Part shown: piece after piece, positions 18,412 through 28,821 of the stretch
Layout: each line of letters opens with the position of its first letter
Position numbering within the stretch: position 1 is the first letter of the stretch
Origin: Flavobacteriales bacterium
GTDB taxonomy: Bacteria; Bacteroidota; Bacteroidia; Flavobacteriales; UBA7430
DNA length: 64,000 nucleotides
Direction: 5' to 3'
Assembly (NCBI GenBank): GCA_022425195.1
Contig: JAKMFX010000019.1
Location: 20,676 to 84,675, forward strand
Made by a program: the position numbers and the translations under genes
Notes under the pieces: model-generated
Seen by the model: the letters and a program-made list of their open reading frames with translations, nothing else
What the model was told of the DNA's origin: nothing
Databases searched by the model: none

Positions 18412-19161
18412 TTACTTAAGCTCTTGCTTAATCCAATCATAGCCTTTATCCTCTAGTTCTAGCGCCAGGTTTTTATCTCCTGATTTGACAATTTTTCCAT
18501 CAAATAAAACGTGAACAAAATCTGGAACAATGTGATCTAGAAGCCTTTGATAGTGGGTAATAACCATCACCGCATTATCTTCACTTTTGAGTTTATTAAC
18601 TCCATTCGCAACAATTCTTAAGGCGTCAATATCCAAACCTGAATCTGTTTCGTCCAAGATGGCAAGTTTAGGGTCTAACATGGCCATCTGAAAGATCTCA
18701 TTACGCTTCTTTTCCCCTCCAGAAAAACCTTCATTGATAGAACGAGACATGAAAGCCTTATCCATCTCAAGCAATTGCTGTTTTTCTCGCATTAACTTCA
18801 AAAGATCTTTGGCCTCCATAGCCTCCAATCCTTTCGCTTTGCGACTTTCATTGATTGCTGTTTTGATGAAATTTGTAACCGAAACTCCAGGAATCTCAAC
18901 AGGATATTGAAAGGACAGAAAAACACCTGCATGTGCTCGCTCTTCTGGAGCTAAGTCCATAATATCTTTTCCATCAAATTCAATCGTTCCACCGGTAACT
19001 TCATACTCATCCCGACCTGCTATTACGGCTGAAAGGGTACTTTTACCTGCCCCATTGGGCCCCATAATGGCGTGTACTTCACCTTTTTTTATTTCTAAGT
19101 TGAGTCCTTTGATGATTTCTTTTCCTTCAATCTCAACTTTTAAATCTTGTATTTTAAGCAT
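18412..19161 (-). CDS. sufC: SUF ATPase SufC
   Basis: An ABC-type ATPase that drives the SufBCD scaffold; soluble rather than a transporter. Walker A is GPNGAGKST, the signature is FSGGEKKRNE, and Walker B is LAILDETDSGLD. ATG 19161 gives MLKIQDLKVEIEG and 249 residues, the usual length. A longer reading from 19188 would overlap sufB and add nine residues not seen in the family. Confidence 0.96.
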   Translation of the reverse strand: MLKIQDLKVEIEGKEIIKGLNLEIKKGEVHAIMGPNGAGKSTLSAVIAGRDEYEVTGGTIEFDGKDIMDLAPEERAHAGVFLSFQYPVEIPGVSVTNFIKTAINESRKAKGLEAMEAKDLLKLMREKQQLLEMDKAFMSRSINEGFSGGEKKRNEIFQMAMLDPKLAILDETDSGLDIDALRIVANGVNKLKSEDNAVMVITHYQRLLDHIVPDFVHVLFDGKIVKSGDKNLALELEDKGYDWIKQELK

Positions 19162-19177
19162 GTTCTGTTTCTTTGGT

Positions 19178-20620
19178 TTAACCAACACTCCCCTCTAGGG
19201 AAAGTGAAAGTAATTTTTGTGCTTCTACGGCAAATTCCATAGGAAGCTGGTTAAGTACGTCTTTACAGTATCCGTTTACAATCAATCCGATGGCTTCATC
19301 AGTTCCTATACCTCTTTGGTTGCAATAGAAGAGTTGGTCTTCACCAATTTTAGAGGTCGTCGCTTCATGCTCAATTCGGGCTGTTTTATTTTTCACTTCA
19401 ATGTATGGGAAGGTATGAGAGCCACAAGTATCGCCCATCAATAATGAATCACACTGAGAGAAGTTTCTGGCATTTTCAGCACCCTTCATAATCTTCACCA
19501 ATCCTCTATAGTTTCCATCACTTTTCCCAGCAGATATCCCCTTGGAGATAATCGTGCTCTTGGTGTTCTTGCCAATGTGAATCATTTTTGTTCCTGTATC
19601 GGCTTGTTGGTGGTTGTTGGTGACCGCTACGGAAAAGAATTCTCCGATAGAGTAGTCTCCTTTCAATATACAAGAAGGATATTTCCAGGTTACAGCTGAC
19701 CCTGTCTCCACCTGTGTCCAAGATATTTTTGCATGATTGTGGCAAATCCCTCTTTTGGTCACAAAATTGAATACACCACCCTTACCTTCCTTATCTCCGG
19801 GATACCAATTCTGAACCGTAGAGTATTTTATTTCTGCCTTATCTAAGGCGATCAATTCCACCACAGCGGCATGTAACTGATTCTCGTCACGTGATGGCGC
19901 TGTACAACCTTCTAAGTAAGAGACGTAGGAGCCTTCATCGGCAATTAACAAGGTTCGCTCAAATTGTCCTGTTCCAGCTTGATTAATTCGGAAATACGTG
20001 GACAATTCCATCGGACATCGAGTTCCCTTGGGGATGTAACAGAAAGATCCGTCTGTAAAGACAGCTGAGTTAAGCGCAGAATAAAAGTTATCTGTTTTGG
20101 GCACTACCGAGCCAATATATTTTTTCACCAATTCAGGGTGCTCCTGAATGGCTTCACTGATAGAGCAAAAAATAATCCCTAGCTCACCCAACTTCTCCTT
20201 GAATGAAGTCGCCACAGAGACTGAATCAACAACAATATCAACAGCAACACCCGAAAGTCGTTTTTGTTCCTCGAGAGAAATTCCAAGCTTGTCAAAAGTC
20301 TTCAACAATTCTGGATCTACCTCATCAAGGCTTTCAAGCGTTTTCTTTTGTTTGGGTGCAGAGTAGTAAGAAATCGACTGTAAATCCGGTTTTTTGTAGG
20401 TAACATTTGCCCATTCAGGCTCGGTCATCTCTTTGAACTTCTTAAATGCATCAAGTCGCCAATCCAACAACCATTCGGGCTCATTTTTCTTCATTGAAAT
20501 CAGACGAATCACATCTTCATTCAAGCCCTTACTGATGGTATCAGATTCAATATCAGTAACAAAACCGTATTTGTATTCGGTATTGGTTACTTCGTGTAAT
20601 ATTTTGTCTTCTTCTGTCAA
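19178..20620 (-). CDS. sufB: SUF scaffold protein SufB
   Basis: The main scaffold on which Fe-S clusters are built. 480 residues. Typical blocks are [32 protein letters not shown], and the C-terminal [19 protein letters not shown]. The first usable codon is TTG at 20620. A stop lies five codons upstream and no ATG occurs until about residue 43, inside conserved sequence. TTG is therefore the likely start. It is 63 bp after the SufA-like gene. Confidence 0.95.
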   Translation of the reverse strand: MTEEDKILHEVTNTEYKYGFVTDIESDTISKGLNEDVIRLISMKKNEPEWLLDWRLDAFKKFKEMTEPEWANVTYKKPDLQSISYYSAPKQKKTLESLDEVDPELLKTFDKLGISLEEQKRLSGVAVDIVVDSVSVATSFKEKLGELGIIFCSISEAIQEHPELVKKYIGSVVPKTDNFYSALNSAVFTDGSFCYIPKGTRCPMELSTYFRINQAGTGQFERTLLIADEGSYVSYLEGCTAPSRDENQLHAAVVELIALDKAEIKYSTVQNWYPGDKEGKGGVFNFVTKRGICHNHAKISWTQVETGSAVTWKYPSCILKGDYSIGEFFSVAVTNNHQQADTGTKMIHIGKNTKSTIISKGISAGKSDGNYRGLVKIMKGAENARNFSQCDSLLMGDTCGSHTFPYIEVKNKTARIEHEATTSKIGEDQLFYCNQRGIGTDEAIGLIVNGYCKDVLNQLPMEFAVEAQKLLSLSLEGSVG

Positions 20621-20683
20621 CTTTTTGTCTGATTAAAAGTTAAAATTCAATTGAGGTAATACCCTTGTGCTTTCTTTTCAAAA

Positions 20684-21010
20684 TTACACGGCAAATGATT
20701 CTCCACAGCCACATGTTCGGGTTGCATTGGGATTGTTGAAGGTAAACCCCTTCCCGTTTAAGCCTCCTGAAAAATCCAATTCAGTACCCGCTAAGTACAA
20801 CAGGCTCTTTTTATCCACTAAAATTCGAACATCATTATCTTCAATCAACTTATCTCCTTCCGAACGATCGTTAGTAAAGTCTAACTTATAAGACAAGCCG
20901 GAGCACCCCCCACTAGAAACTCCAACCTTTACGTAGGCTTCTTTTCCTAGGCCATCCTCCTCGAGTAGAGAAAAGATTTTTTTCTTTGCTGTTTCCGTTA
21001 CACTTACCAT
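20684..21010 (-). CDS. A-type Fe-S carrier (SufA/IscA/HesB family)
   Basis: A 108-residue A-type carrier that delivers Fe-S clusters to target proteins. The three conserved cysteines are Cys36 (SSGGCSGLSY), Cys100 and Cys102 (RTCGCGESF). First gene of the SUF operon, placed 50 bp after a TATCTTTG promoter box. Whether to call it SufA, IscA or ErpA cannot be decided from sequence; position favours SufA. Confidence 0.93.
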   Translation of the reverse strand: MVSVTETAKKKIFSLLEEDGLGKEAYVKVGVSSGGCSGLSYKLDFTNDRSEGDKLIEDNDVRILVDKKSLLYLAGTELDFSGGLNGKGFTFNNPNATRTCGCGESFAV

Positions 21011-21059
21011 AATTAACTCTGTATTATTTTAACTAATTCTTAATCGTTATTATATTTTG

Positions 21060-21067
21060 CAAAGATA
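21060..21067 (-). promoter_or_regulatory. SUF operon -7 box TATCTTTG
   Basis: A perfect TAnnTTTG box followed by C on the minus strand, about 50 bp before the SufA-like ATG. It is back-to-back with the thiL box at 21125-21132. I see no IscR- or Fur-like palindrome between them that I would call. Confidence 0.6.
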
Positions 21068-21124
21068 CGAAATAAAAATATCTATAAATTGAATTTTATA
21101 GAATCAATACGCCATAAAAAAACA

Positions 21125-21132
21125 TAATTTTG
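21125..21132 (+). promoter_or_regulatory. thiL -7 box TAATTTTG
   Basis: A perfect TAnnTTTG box ending four bases before the thiL ATG (21137). With the usual box-to-start distance, transcription would begin at or within a base or two of the ATG, so the thiL mRNA should be leaderless. Confidence 0.6.
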
Positions 21133-21136
21133 TAGC

Positions 21137-22195
21137 ATGAGTATATTCGAAAAAAAAGAGGGACAATTTACGTCCATCTCAAACATAGGTGAGTTCGGGT
21201 TGATCAATCAGATCACCAAAGATGTAGAGCACTACAACGATTCTACACTGAGAGGAATTGGAGACGATGCAGCAGTCATTAAGTGTGGCAATTCATGCCA
21301 AGTTGTTTCGACCGACTTATTGATTGAAGGGGTGCACTTTGATTTGTCATACGCACCCCTAAAGCACCTTGGGTACAAGGCAATTGTTGTGAACCTATCC
21401 GACATTTGCGCAATGAATGCCATTCCAAGTCAAGTAACCGTTTCACTAGCCCTCTCAAATCGGTTTCCGGTAGAGGCTGTAGAGGAGTTGTATGCCGGGG
21501 TGAAACTTGCATGCAAGCAATATCAGGTCGATTTAATTGGAGGAGACACCACAAGCTCTATGTCTGGTTTAATGATTAGTGTTACAGCCATTGGCTCAGC
21601 AAAAGAGGAAGATGTTGTATACCGTTCAGGAGCTCAAGAGAAGGATTTAATCGTAGCTACAGGAGATCTGGGAGGCGCCTATTTAGGTTTGCAAATCCTA
21701 GAGCGCGAGAAGGCGGTTTTCATGGAAGATAAAAATATGCAACCTGATTTACATGGGTCTGAATATGTTCTTGAAAGACAATTAAAGCCCGAAGCTAGAA
21801 AAGACATCATTGAGATGTTCAAGAAAATGGATTTGAAACCTACATCTATGATTGACATTTCTGACGGACTCTCTTCAGAGCTCTTGCATCTAGCAAAATC
21901 ATCTGATGCTGGACTTCAAGTTTATGAGGAAAAAATACCGGTGGACCCAACCGTAATGACAATAGCTGAAGAGTTCAATTTAAACGGGGTCACTTGCGCC
22001 CTGAACGGGGGCGAAGATTACGAATTGCTTTTTACGGTGGCTCAAAAAGATTACGATAAGATTAAAGCGAACCCCAACATGACCGTTATTGGGTACATGA
22101 CTGACAAAAGTTCGGGAGTTCACCTAATCACCCATGATGCCAAAGCAATTCCATTGACAGCCCAGGGATGGAATTCTCATCAAGAAGAAAGCTGA
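21137..22195 (+). CDS. thiL: Thiamine-monophosphate kinase
   Basis: Phosphorylates thiamine monophosphate to the active cofactor thiamine diphosphate. 352 residues, of the AIR synthase/PurM-like fold. Family features include GIGDDAAVI near residue 40, STDLLIEGVHFD, LIGGDTTSS, MIDISDGLSSEL and NGGEDYELLFTV. It converges on the hydrolase gene with a 6 bp gap. Confidence 0.95.
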   Translation: MSIFEKKEGQFTSISNIGEFGLINQITKDVEHYNDSTLRGIGDDAAVIKCGNSCQVVSTDLLIEGVHFDLSYAPLKHLGYKAIVVNLSDICAMNAIPSQVTVSLALSNRFPVEAVEELYAGVKLACKQYQVDLIGGDTTSSMSGLMISVTAIGSAKEEDVVYRSGAQEKDLIVATGDLGGAYLGLQILEREKAVFMEDKNMQPDLHGSEYVLERQLKPEARKDIIEMFKKMDLKPTSMIDISDGLSSELLHLAKSSDAGLQVYEEKIPVDPTVMTIAEEFNLNGVTCALNGGEDYELLFTVAQKDYDKIKANPNMTVIGYMTDKSSGVHLITHDAKAIPLTAQGWNSHQEES

Positions 22196-22201
22196 CCATA
22201 G

Positions 22202-22981
22202 CTAGAGTAAGGCTTTTCTAATAAATTGAATCGCTTTTTCAGGGGCTTCAATGTGGCTCATATGCCCCGCTGTATCAATTTCTAGATAGACCGCTTGATT
22301 GTCCGATGCTTCTTGTCGAAGATCTGAACGGTTTAAGACAGGATCTGCGGCTCCGGAAATGTAGGTTTTCTTTCCCGAAAATACTTTCAACAAATCACTC
22401 GTATCTTGTCTTTGCCCCATGCCTTTTAAAGCAGCAATGATTGTATTTTCACTGATTTCATGAGCTTCAGCAATCATTTTTTCAATGTTGATAGCGCATG
22501 CTTTGTCAAGTTTTTCTTGAAACAAAAAAGGAATCGCTGAATTAAGATAAGCGCTTTTTTTTCGCTCAACCATATGCATTGCGCGTTGACGATTTTTTTT
22601 CCGCTCAATGGAATCAGGTTTTACCGTTGAATGATACAAGCAAATATGGTTGATTTTTTCTGAATACGTCTCCAAAGCTGCAAGTGCGATATACCCGCCC
22701 ATTGAATGGCCTACCAAAGCACATTCATTGATTTTTAGATTGGTCAGCAACCCCCCAATACAATGCGTAAGGAAACTCATAGAATAGGGCTTATTCATGA
22801 TGTCGGACTTACCAAATCCGGGTAAATCCAAGCGAATGACACATCTGTCTATGGAAAGCGCCTCCGAAATATCATCCCACATTCTGCAATTTTCAAGAAA
22901 GCCATGGATGAGTAAAACAGCTTCTCCACAGCCTTCTTGCTCGTAGTATATGTTGATGTTATCGAATGAAAAATAGGGCAT
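22202..22981 (-). CDS. Alpha/beta hydrolase
   Basis: A 259-residue alpha/beta-hydrolase fold protein without a signal peptide, so cytosolic. The oxyanion-hole motif is LLIHGFLEN, the nucleophile elbow is VGHSMGG with Ser93, and the catalytic His is in AGHMSHIEAP near the C-terminus. LPGFGKSD is the usual loop after strand 4. It resembles the BioH/MenH/haloperoxidase-like group; the substrate cannot be named. Confidence 0.88.
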   Translation of the reverse strand: MPYFSFDNINIYYEQEGCGEAVLLIHGFLENCRMWDDISEALSIDRCVIRLDLPGFGKSDIMNKPYSMSFLTHCIGGLLTNLKINECALVGHSMGGYIALAALETYSEKINHICLYHSTVKPDSIERKKNRQRAMHMVERKKSAYLNSAIPFLFQEKLDKACAINIEKMIAEAHEISENTIIAALKGMGQRQDTSDLLKVFSGKKTYISGAADPVLNRSDLRQEASDNQAVYLEIDTAGHMSHIEAPEKAIQFIRKALL

Positions 22982-23053
22982 TTATGATTTCATTTATTAA
23001 TAATTTCGGGGAGCGTTTCCCGCATTTTTATTTGAAAATAGATGACATCAAAC

Positions 23054-24346
23054 TCATTGGTTGCGCATTAAAGATTCAATATCATCCGCTTCAATAGGAA
23101 TGTTTGCCATTAAGTCTACAGGCCCATTTTCAGTCACCAAAATATCATTTTCTAAACGGATACCAAGATTTTCCTCGGGAATGTAAATTCCCGGCTCACA
23201 AGTGAAAACCATTCCTGCTTCCAAAGGTCTCGAAAACGAACCTACATCATGAACGTCCAACCCCAAAAAGTGTGAAGTCCCATGCATGAAATACTTTTTA
23301 TAAGCAGGCCTATCGGCACTTTGAGATTCGATATCACTCTGAGTAAGCAAACCCAAACCCAGAAGCTCTTGCTCCATTAAGCTTCCCACTTTCTCCTGAT
23401 ATTCAGAAAGAAGCGTTCCGGGGACTAACATTTTTGTAGCGGCCTTCATCACTCTTAAAACGGCATTATAAACGTCTTTTTGTCTGGGCGAAAACTTCCC
23501 ACTAACGGGAACACATCGGGTCAAATCGGATGCATAATTCGCGTATTCAGCAGCGAAATCCATCAAGATTACATCCCCAGATTTACACACTGCATTGTTA
23601 TCCGTGTAATGAAGTACACATGCACTTCGTCCCGAAGCGATAATCGGTGCATAAGCGAATCCTCGTGACCTATTCCTGATGAATTCATGTACAATATCAG
23701 CTTCAATTTCATACTCCATAACACCAGGCTTGATGGTTTTGAGGATTTTACGGAACGCTGACTCCGTAAGGTTGCATGCCTTTTGAATAAGTGCAATCTC
23801 GCCGACATCTTTCACCGCCCGAAGATCGTGCATCATAAAAGCACCACATTCGTAGTTGTGATCTGGATAAGCATGACGTATCCACTTTGCAAATCGGGCG
23901 TCTCGCGTTTCCACCTCTACATTTGCTCTAGTGTGTTTATTGCTATTTAAATAAATACTTTCGACATCATCAATGAGACCTTCCAGTACAGATTCAAATT
24001 GATCCAACCAATAAACGGTTTTAATTCCTGAAATCTCAAAAGACTGTGCTTTGTTCAATTTGGCTCCTTCCCAAACAGCAATGTGTTCATTGGTTTCCTT
24101 GACAAACAAAACTTCCCTATGTTGTGCATTTGAACACTCTGGAAAAAGAAGTAAAATCGATTCTTCCTGGTCGATGCCAGACAAGTAAAATAAATCGCTA
24201 TTCTGCTTAAAAGGCATCGTACCGTCTGCATTTGTGGGCATGATGTCGTTGGAGTTGAAAATCGCTAAAGAGTTAGAAGGAAGCTTTTCGCAAAAACGCG
24301 CTCTATTTTTGACAAACAGTCTTTGATCAATTTTTTCGTATTTCAT
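23054..24346 (-). CDS. pepP: Xaa-Pro aminopeptidase (M24B, aminopeptidase P)
   Basis: A metalloprotease that removes N-terminal residues preceding proline. 430 residues: an N-terminal aminopeptidase P domain, then an M24 pita-bread domain. Metal ligands are visible in MDFAAEYANYASDLTR (two Asp), HGTSHFLGLDVHDVG (His), TCEPGIYIPE (Glu) and RLENDILV (Glu). It is followed by the hydrolase gene 72 bp downstream; the two may be co-transcribed. Confidence 0.94.
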   Translation of the reverse strand: MKYEKIDQRLFVKNRARFCEKLPSNSLAIFNSNDIMPTNADGTMPFKQNSDLFYLSGIDQEESILLLFPECSNAQHREVLFVKETNEHIAVWEGAKLNKAQSFEISGIKTVYWLDQFESVLEGLIDDVESIYLNSNKHTRANVEVETRDARFAKWIRHAYPDHNYECGAFMMHDLRAVKDVGEIALIQKACNLTESAFRKILKTIKPGVMEYEIEADIVHEFIRNRSRGFAYAPIIASGRSACVLHYTDNNAVCKSGDVILMDFAAEYANYASDLTRCVPVSGKFSPRQKDVYNAVLRVMKAATKMLVPGTLLSEYQEKVGSLMEQELLGLGLLTQSDIESQSADRPAYKKYFMHGTSHFLGLDVHDVGSFSRPLEAGMVFTCEPGIYIPEENLGIRLENDILVTENGPVDLMANIPIEADDIESLMRNQ

Positions 24347-24379
24347 TGCATTGTTCTTTGTTCATATATACCAATAGTG

Positions 24380-24387
24380 CAAATATA
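24380..24387 (-). promoter_or_regulatory. pepP -7 box TATATTTG
   Basis: A perfect TAnnTTTG box followed by C on the minus strand, 33 bp before the pepP ATG. It is divergent from the sdh promoter at 24443-24473. Confidence 0.55.
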
Positions 24388-24442
24388 AGTTTATAAGTTT
24401 TGAAGCTACTCTATTAAGAATCAATATTAATTAAACTGATCG

Positions 24443-24473
24443 TTGTCTACTAGCTGTTTGTGTCGTAAATTTG
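24443..24473 (+). promoter_or_regulatory. Bacteroidota-type promoter of sdhCAB
   Basis: TTG (24443-24445), then 20 bp, then TAAATTTG (24466-24473) followed by C. The spacing equals that of the ileS promoter. Predicted start near 24479, giving a leader of about 43 nt before the sdhC ATG at 24522. A TTG inside this promoter (24471) opens the reading frame further but would place translation within the promoter, so it is not the start. Confidence 0.72.
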
Positions 24474-24521
24474 CAAAATCGAATTGACAACTACTTTAAA
24501 AACCAAGAAAAGGGAATCATC

Positions 24522-25196
24522 ATGAGCAACAACGCTGGATTGTTTTCATCATCATTAGGGAGGAAGTATTTGATGGCCATCACGGGCTTGTTCTTGTGTA
24601 GCTTTCTTTTAGTTCACCTTATTGGAAATGTGGCCTTGTACACAGATCCTGTGAAATTTAACGAGTACACTCGTTTTATGTCCTCAAACCCATTGATACG
24701 TGTCATGGAAATCATATTAGTCGTTGGTTTCTTAGCGCACATCATTGATGCGGTTCTTTTAACAAAAGCCAACAAAGCAGCCCAGCCTGTGAAGTATGCC
24801 ATGGATAAAAAGAACAGCTCTTGGTACTCGAGAAATATGGGCCTTACTGGTTCTATCATCCTCGCTTTTTTAGTTTTACACCTACAATCTTTTTGGTACC
24901 AATACAAGTTTGGAGAAGTAGTTTACGTTCTAGATAGCAATGGCGAAAGCATCAAAGACATGTACACTATCGTCATCACTGCTTTCCAACAATCTTGGTA
25001 CGCTGGAATTTACGTTATTGCTATGGTTTTATTGGGTTCGCATTTGAATCATGGATTCCAGTCGGCTTTTCAGTCAGTAGGACTCCGTCACAAAAAATAT
25101 ACGCCCACCATTAAAAAATTAGGAACAGCCTTTTCCGTTCTTATTACTCTAGGGTTTATTTCTTTTCCAATCTATTTCTACTTTTCACAACTATAA
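24522..25196 (+). CDS. sdhC: Succinate dehydrogenase/fumarate reductase cytochrome b subunit
   Basis: The membrane anchor of respiratory complex II, binding haem b and menaquinone. 224 residues from ATG 24522. Five predicted membrane helices; LLVHLIGNVAL, LVVGFLAHIIDAVLL, LAFLVLHLQSFWYQYKF and GSHLNHGFQSAFQS carry histidines positioned like di-haem ligands of single-subunit (type B) anchors. It is followed after 3 bp by the flavoprotein gene. No SdhD partner is present, as expected for type B enzymes. Confidence 0.95.
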   Translation: MSNNAGLFSSSLGRKYLMAITGLFLCSFLLVHLIGNVALYTDPVKFNEYTRFMSSNPLIRVMEIILVVGFLAHIIDAVLLTKANKAAQPVKYAMDKKNSSWYSRNMGLTGSIILAFLVLHLQSFWYQYKFGEVVYVLDSNGESIKDMYTIVITAFQQSWYAGIYVIAMVLLGSHLNHGFQSAFQSVGLRHKKYTPTIKKLGTAFSVLITLGFISFPIYFYFSQL

Positions 25197-25199
25197 GAC

Positions 25200-27140
25200 A
25201 TGACGAAATTATTCGACAATATACCAGAAGGTCCTTTAGTTGATAAATGGACCAAGTACAAAGCTGATGCAAAGCTTGTAAACCCTTCTAACAGAAGAAA
25301 TATTGACGTGATCGTCGTTGGTACAGGTTTAGCTGGAGCTTCAGCTGCCGCATCACTCGGTGAGATGGGCTTCAACGTGAAATCCTTCTGTTTCCAGGAC
25401 TCTCCAAGACGAGCACACTCGATTGCTGCGCAGGGAGGTATCAACGCAGCTAAAAATTATCAAAATGACGGAGACAGTACATACCGTCTCTTCTACGACA
25501 CCATCAAAGGTGGCGATTACAGATCTCGTGAAGCAAATGTTTATCGTTTGGCAGAGGTGTCTACGAACATCATCGATCAATGTGTTGCACAAGGGGTGCC
25601 ATTTGCACGTGAGTACGGCGGACTCCTAGACAACCGCTCTTTTGGCGGAGTACAAGTACAAAGAACTTTTTATGCCAAAGGTCAAACGGGGCAACAATTA
25701 TTGATTGGAGCATATCAAGCCTTAAGCCGTCAAATCAGTAAAGGTAGTGTTACCATGCACAACCGTCATGAAATGATGGATATTGTAAAAGTTGATGGTA
25801 AAGCCAGAGGGATTATAGCTAGAAACCTTATCACAGGAGAAATAGAACGTCATTCAGCTCACGCTGTCGTGATCGCATCTGGAGGTTACGGAAATGTATT
25901 CTTCCTTTCTACCAATGCTATGGGATCTAACTGTACAGCAAGTTGGAAATCTTACAAAAGCGGCGCGCTTTTTGGAAACCCTTGTTACGTACAAATACAT
26001 CCAACATGTATTCCCGTCTCAGGTGACCACCAATCAAAATTAACCCTGATGTCCGAATCACTCCGTAACGATGGACGAATATGGGTGCCTAAGAAAAAAG
26101 AAGATGCTCAAGCGATTGCAAACGGAGAAAAAACTGCACTTGACATCCCTGAAGAAGACAGAGACTATTATTTAGAAAGAAAATATCCTGCTTTTGGTAA
26201 CCTTGTCCCTCGTGATGTCGCATCAAGAGCTGCAAAAGAAAGATGTGATGCAGGATTCGGTGTAAGTAAAACAGGGCAAGCTGTATTCTTAGATTTCTCT
26301 GACGCGATCAAACGTATGGGTAAAGATGTCGTAGCGGCTCGCTACGGGAACTTGTTCCAAATGTACGAGAAAATTGCTGCGGAAAATCCTTACGAATTAC
26401 CGATGAAAATATACCCTGCAGTTCACTACACCATGGGAGGCGTTTGGGTTGACTACAACCTTCAAACTACCGTTCCAGGATTGTTTGCTGCTGGTGAAGC
26501 TAATTTCTCAGATCACGGAGCCAATCGTCTTGGTGCTTCAGCGCTAATGCAAGGACTCGCAGACGGATACTTTGTCTTACCATACACGATATCCAACTAT
26601 CTTGCTGACGATATTCGTACCGAGAAAATCTCGACGGAGAGTGCAGAATTCGAAAAAGCAGAAAAAGCGGTGAAGGAGCGTTTGGACTTTTTCATTAATA
26701 ATAAGGGGACAAAATCTGTTGACTATTTCCACAAAAAACTAGGTAAAATCATCTGGGAAAACTGTGGAATGGCACGTAATAAAGAAGACCTTGAAAACGC
26801 CATCAAAGAAGTAAAAGAGCTTCGTGAAGAATTCTGGAAAGACCTCAGAGTGCCTGGAGTACAAAATGGTCTTAACCAAGAATTAGAAAAAGCAGGTAGA
26901 GTAGCTGACTTCATTGAGTTGGGAGAATTAATGTGTTACGATGCATTAGATCGTCAAGAATCTTGTGGAGGTCACTTCCGAGAGGAATACCAAACCCCTG
27001 AGGGTGAAGCAATGCGTAATGACGAAGATTATACCTACGTTGCTGCTTGGGAATACAAAGGTGAGAATGAAACACCTGAACTTCACAAGGAAGATCTGAC
27101 TTACGAAAATATTGAGTTGAAACAAAGAAGCTACAAATAA
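25200..27140 (+). CDS. sdhA: Succinate dehydrogenase/fumarate reductase flavoprotein subunit
   Basis: The catalytic subunit that oxidises succinate to fumarate using covalently bound FAD. 646 residues. The dinucleotide-binding motif [19 protein letters not shown] is near residue 40. The FAD-linked histidine lies in [15 protein letters not shown]. Substrate-site residues are in HYTMGG and the [13 protein letters not shown] region. Its stop codon overlaps the sdhB ATG by one base (TAATG). Confidence 0.97.
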   Translation: MTKLFDNIPEGPLVDKWTKYKADAKLVNPSNRRNIDVIVVGTGLAGASAAASLGEMGFNVKSFCFQDSPRRAHSIAAQGGINAAKNYQNDGDSTYRLFYDTIKGGDYRSREANVYRLAEVSTNIIDQCVAQGVPFAREYGGLLDNRSFGGVQVQRTFYAKGQTGQQLLIGAYQALSRQISKGSVTMHNRHEMMDIVKVDGKARGIIARNLITGEIERHSAHAVVIASGGYGNVFFLSTNAMGSNCTASWKSYKSGALFGNPCYVQIHPTCIPVSGDHQSKLTLMSESLRNDGRIWVPKKKEDAQAIANGEKTALDIPEEDRDYYLERKYPAFGNLVPRDVASRAAKERCDAGFGVSKTGQAVFLDFSDAIKRMGKDVVAARYGNLFQMYEKIAAENPYELPMKIYPAVHYTMGGVWVDYNLQTTVPGLFAAGEANFSDHGANRLGASALMQGLADGYFVLPYTISNYLADDIRTEKISTESAEFEKAEKAVKERLDFFINNKGTKSVDYFHKKLGKIIWENCGMARNKEDLENAIKEVKELREEFWKDLRVPGVQNGLNQELEKAGRVADFIELGELMCYDALDRQESCGGHFREEYQTPEGEAMRNDEDYTYVAAWEYKGENETPELHKEDLTYENIELKQRSYK

Positions 27141-27901
27141 TGGCTGGAATGAATCTTACACTAAAAGTTTGGCGCCAAAACGGTGCAGAAGACAAAGGAC
27201 GGATAGTAGAATACAAAATATCTGATATTTCTCCAGATATGTCGTTCTTGGAAATGATGGATGTACTTAATGGACAGCTCATTGATAAAGGGGACAATCC
27301 TGTTTCTTTTGATCATGATTGTCGTGAAGGAATTTGCGGGTCTTGCTCTATGTACATTAACGGGGAACCGCACGGACCAGAAAATTTGATCACTACATGT
27401 CAATTGCACATGCGTTCGTTCAAAGATGGTGACACCATATACATTGAGCCATGGAGAGCTGCCGCATTCCCTGTAATCAAAGACTTGGTTGTCGATCGAT
27501 CTGCATTTGATGCCATCATTCAAGTAGGTGGATATGTTTCTGTAAACACCTCTGGGAATACCCAAGATGCAAATGCAATACCGATTCCCAAAGCGGATGC
27601 TGATTCAGCTTTTGATGCTGCTACCTGTATTGGTTGTGGGGCGTGTGTAGCCACCTGTAAAAACTCTTCAGCGATGCTATTCACCTCAGCTAAAATTTCA
27701 CATTTAGCACATTTACCGCAAGGTAAAGTCGAAGCCAAAGAGCGGGCCTTAAATATGGTGGCAAAAATGGATGAACTTGGATTTGGTAACTGTACCAATA
27801 CAGGAGACTGTGAGGTGCAATGTCCTAAAGGGATTTCCTTGGATAATATAGCTCTAATGAATCGAGAGTTCCTCGGAGCCTCACTGAAATCAGAAAAATA
27901 A
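27140..27901 (+). CDS. sdhB: Succinate dehydrogenase/fumarate reductase iron-sulfur subunit
   Basis: Transfers electrons from SdhA to the quinone site. 253 residues. The 2Fe-2S ligands are in [11 protein letters not shown] with a later Cys in TTCQLH. The second domain carries [14 protein letters not shown] (4Fe-4S) and [15 protein letters not shown] (3Fe-4S). These clusters would be supplied by the SUF operon nearby. A strong terminator follows 20 bp after the stop. Confidence 0.97.
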   Translation: MAGMNLTLKVWRQNGAEDKGRIVEYKISDISPDMSFLEMMDVLNGQLIDKGDNPVSFDHDCREGICGSCSMYINGEPHGPENLITTCQLHMRSFKDGDTIYIEPWRAAAFPVIKDLVVDRSAFDAIIQVGGYVSVNTSGNTQDANAIPIPKADADSAFDAATCIGCGACVATCKNSSAMLFTSAKISHLAHLPQGKVEAKERALNMVAKMDELGFGNCTNTGDCEVQCPKGISLDNIALMNREFLGASLKSEK

Positions 27902-27920
27902 TAGTTCGATGATAGCATCG

Positions 27921-27951
27921 AAAAAGCCCGAGCAATGCTCGGGCTTTTTTT
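27921..27951. terminator. Bidirectional terminator of sdhCAB and the TerB-DnaJ gene
   Basis: A GC-rich stem AAGCCCGAGC-aat-GCTCGGGCTT followed by T7 on the plus strand and T5 on the minus strand. It lies between the convergent sdhB (ends 27901) and DnaJ-like (ends 27968) genes and can stop transcription from both sides. Confidence 0.92.
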
Positions 27952-27967
27952 GATTAAAACTTTTAAT

Positions 27968-28696
27968 TTAGCTCATCCCTCTTTCGTTCTTAATGGCTTC
28001 GTAGGCTTCTTGAACTTTCATAAACTTCTGCTTACCCATTTTTTGCTGAGACGCACTCAAATCACTCAATTTATCAGGATGATATTTCATAGCCATTTTT
28101 CGAAAAGCCTTTTTCACTTCAGCATCAGAAGCTGATGAATCGATCTCTAATATCTTATAATTCTGCTTGGGCTCTTTGTAGAACATCGCCTTTATGGATC
28201 CTAAATCGTGGGCATTGATGTACATATAGCGCCCAATTTTTTCAATAATTTCAACCTCCTTAGCATCGATATGTCCGTCCGCCATGGATATGCCGTAGAG
28301 GAAATGTATCAATTGCAAACGTTGTGCATGAGAAACATGTTTGTCAATTTGCAAGCATATTTGACGAAGAGAAACCGGTTTGCTATTGATGATGTGCTTG
28401 AAGACCTTAAAACTCTCTTGAGCTCTTTGAGCTCCAAACATCTGGTTAAACTGAGCTCTTACATACTCAAGTTCTCTTTTATCCACTTTACCATCAGCCT
28501 TAATTACATAGGCTGCAAGAATTAATAAACTGATTTCAAACTGAGCTGCAGATTGACTCATGTTTTGATAATGACTTTGGAACTTCTCTTGCTCGTTGGC
28601 TTTGCTGAATAGAGAACCCAATGCATATCCTAATAATGCTCCCATCGGGCCAGCAAACATCCAACCAAGCCCACCTGTGATCCATTTTAACTTCAT
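27968..28696 (-). CDS. TerB-DnaJ domain protein (DjlA-like co-chaperone)
   Basis: A 242-residue protein. Residues about 8-30 form a glycine-rich hydrophobic segment (GWMFAGPMGALLGYALGSLF), a probable membrane anchor. A TerB-like helical domain covers roughly 45-160 (conserved ADGKVDKRE and ADGHIDAKE acidic motifs). A C-terminal J domain follows with HPD at 206-208, which would stimulate DnaK. The layout equals DjlA. The client protein is unknown. Confidence 0.88.
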   Translation of the reverse strand: MKLKWITGGLGWMFAGPMGALLGYALGSLFSKANEQEKFQSHYQNMSQSAAQFEISLLILAAYVIKADGKVDKRELEYVRAQFNQMFGAQRAQESFKVFKHIINSKPVSLRQICLQIDKHVSHAQRLQLIHFLYGISMADGHIDAKEVEIIEKIGRYMYINAHDLGSIKAMFYKEPKQNYKILEIDSSASDAEVKKAFRKMAMKYHPDKLSDLSASQQKMGKQKFMKVQEAYEAIKNERGMS

Positions 28697-28821
28697 ATCA
28701 TTCTATAATTTAGTGTCCATCATTACTACGCTCTCACAAAAGAACGAAATTTTTAAACTGAAACCCAACACATAAGGGATGAAAAGGAATCTAAAAACTA
28801 AACATTTTGTACATTTAATCT

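Noticed and set aside
24471..24521. Upstream extension of sdhC from a TTG
   Set aside because: The TTG lies inside the -7 promoter box, so it would not be within the mRNA; ATG 24522 fits the family.
27161..27565. 134-codon minus-strand ORF inside sdhB
   Set aside because: Antisense to the 2Fe-2S domain of SdhB; no homology that I recognise and no promoter box.
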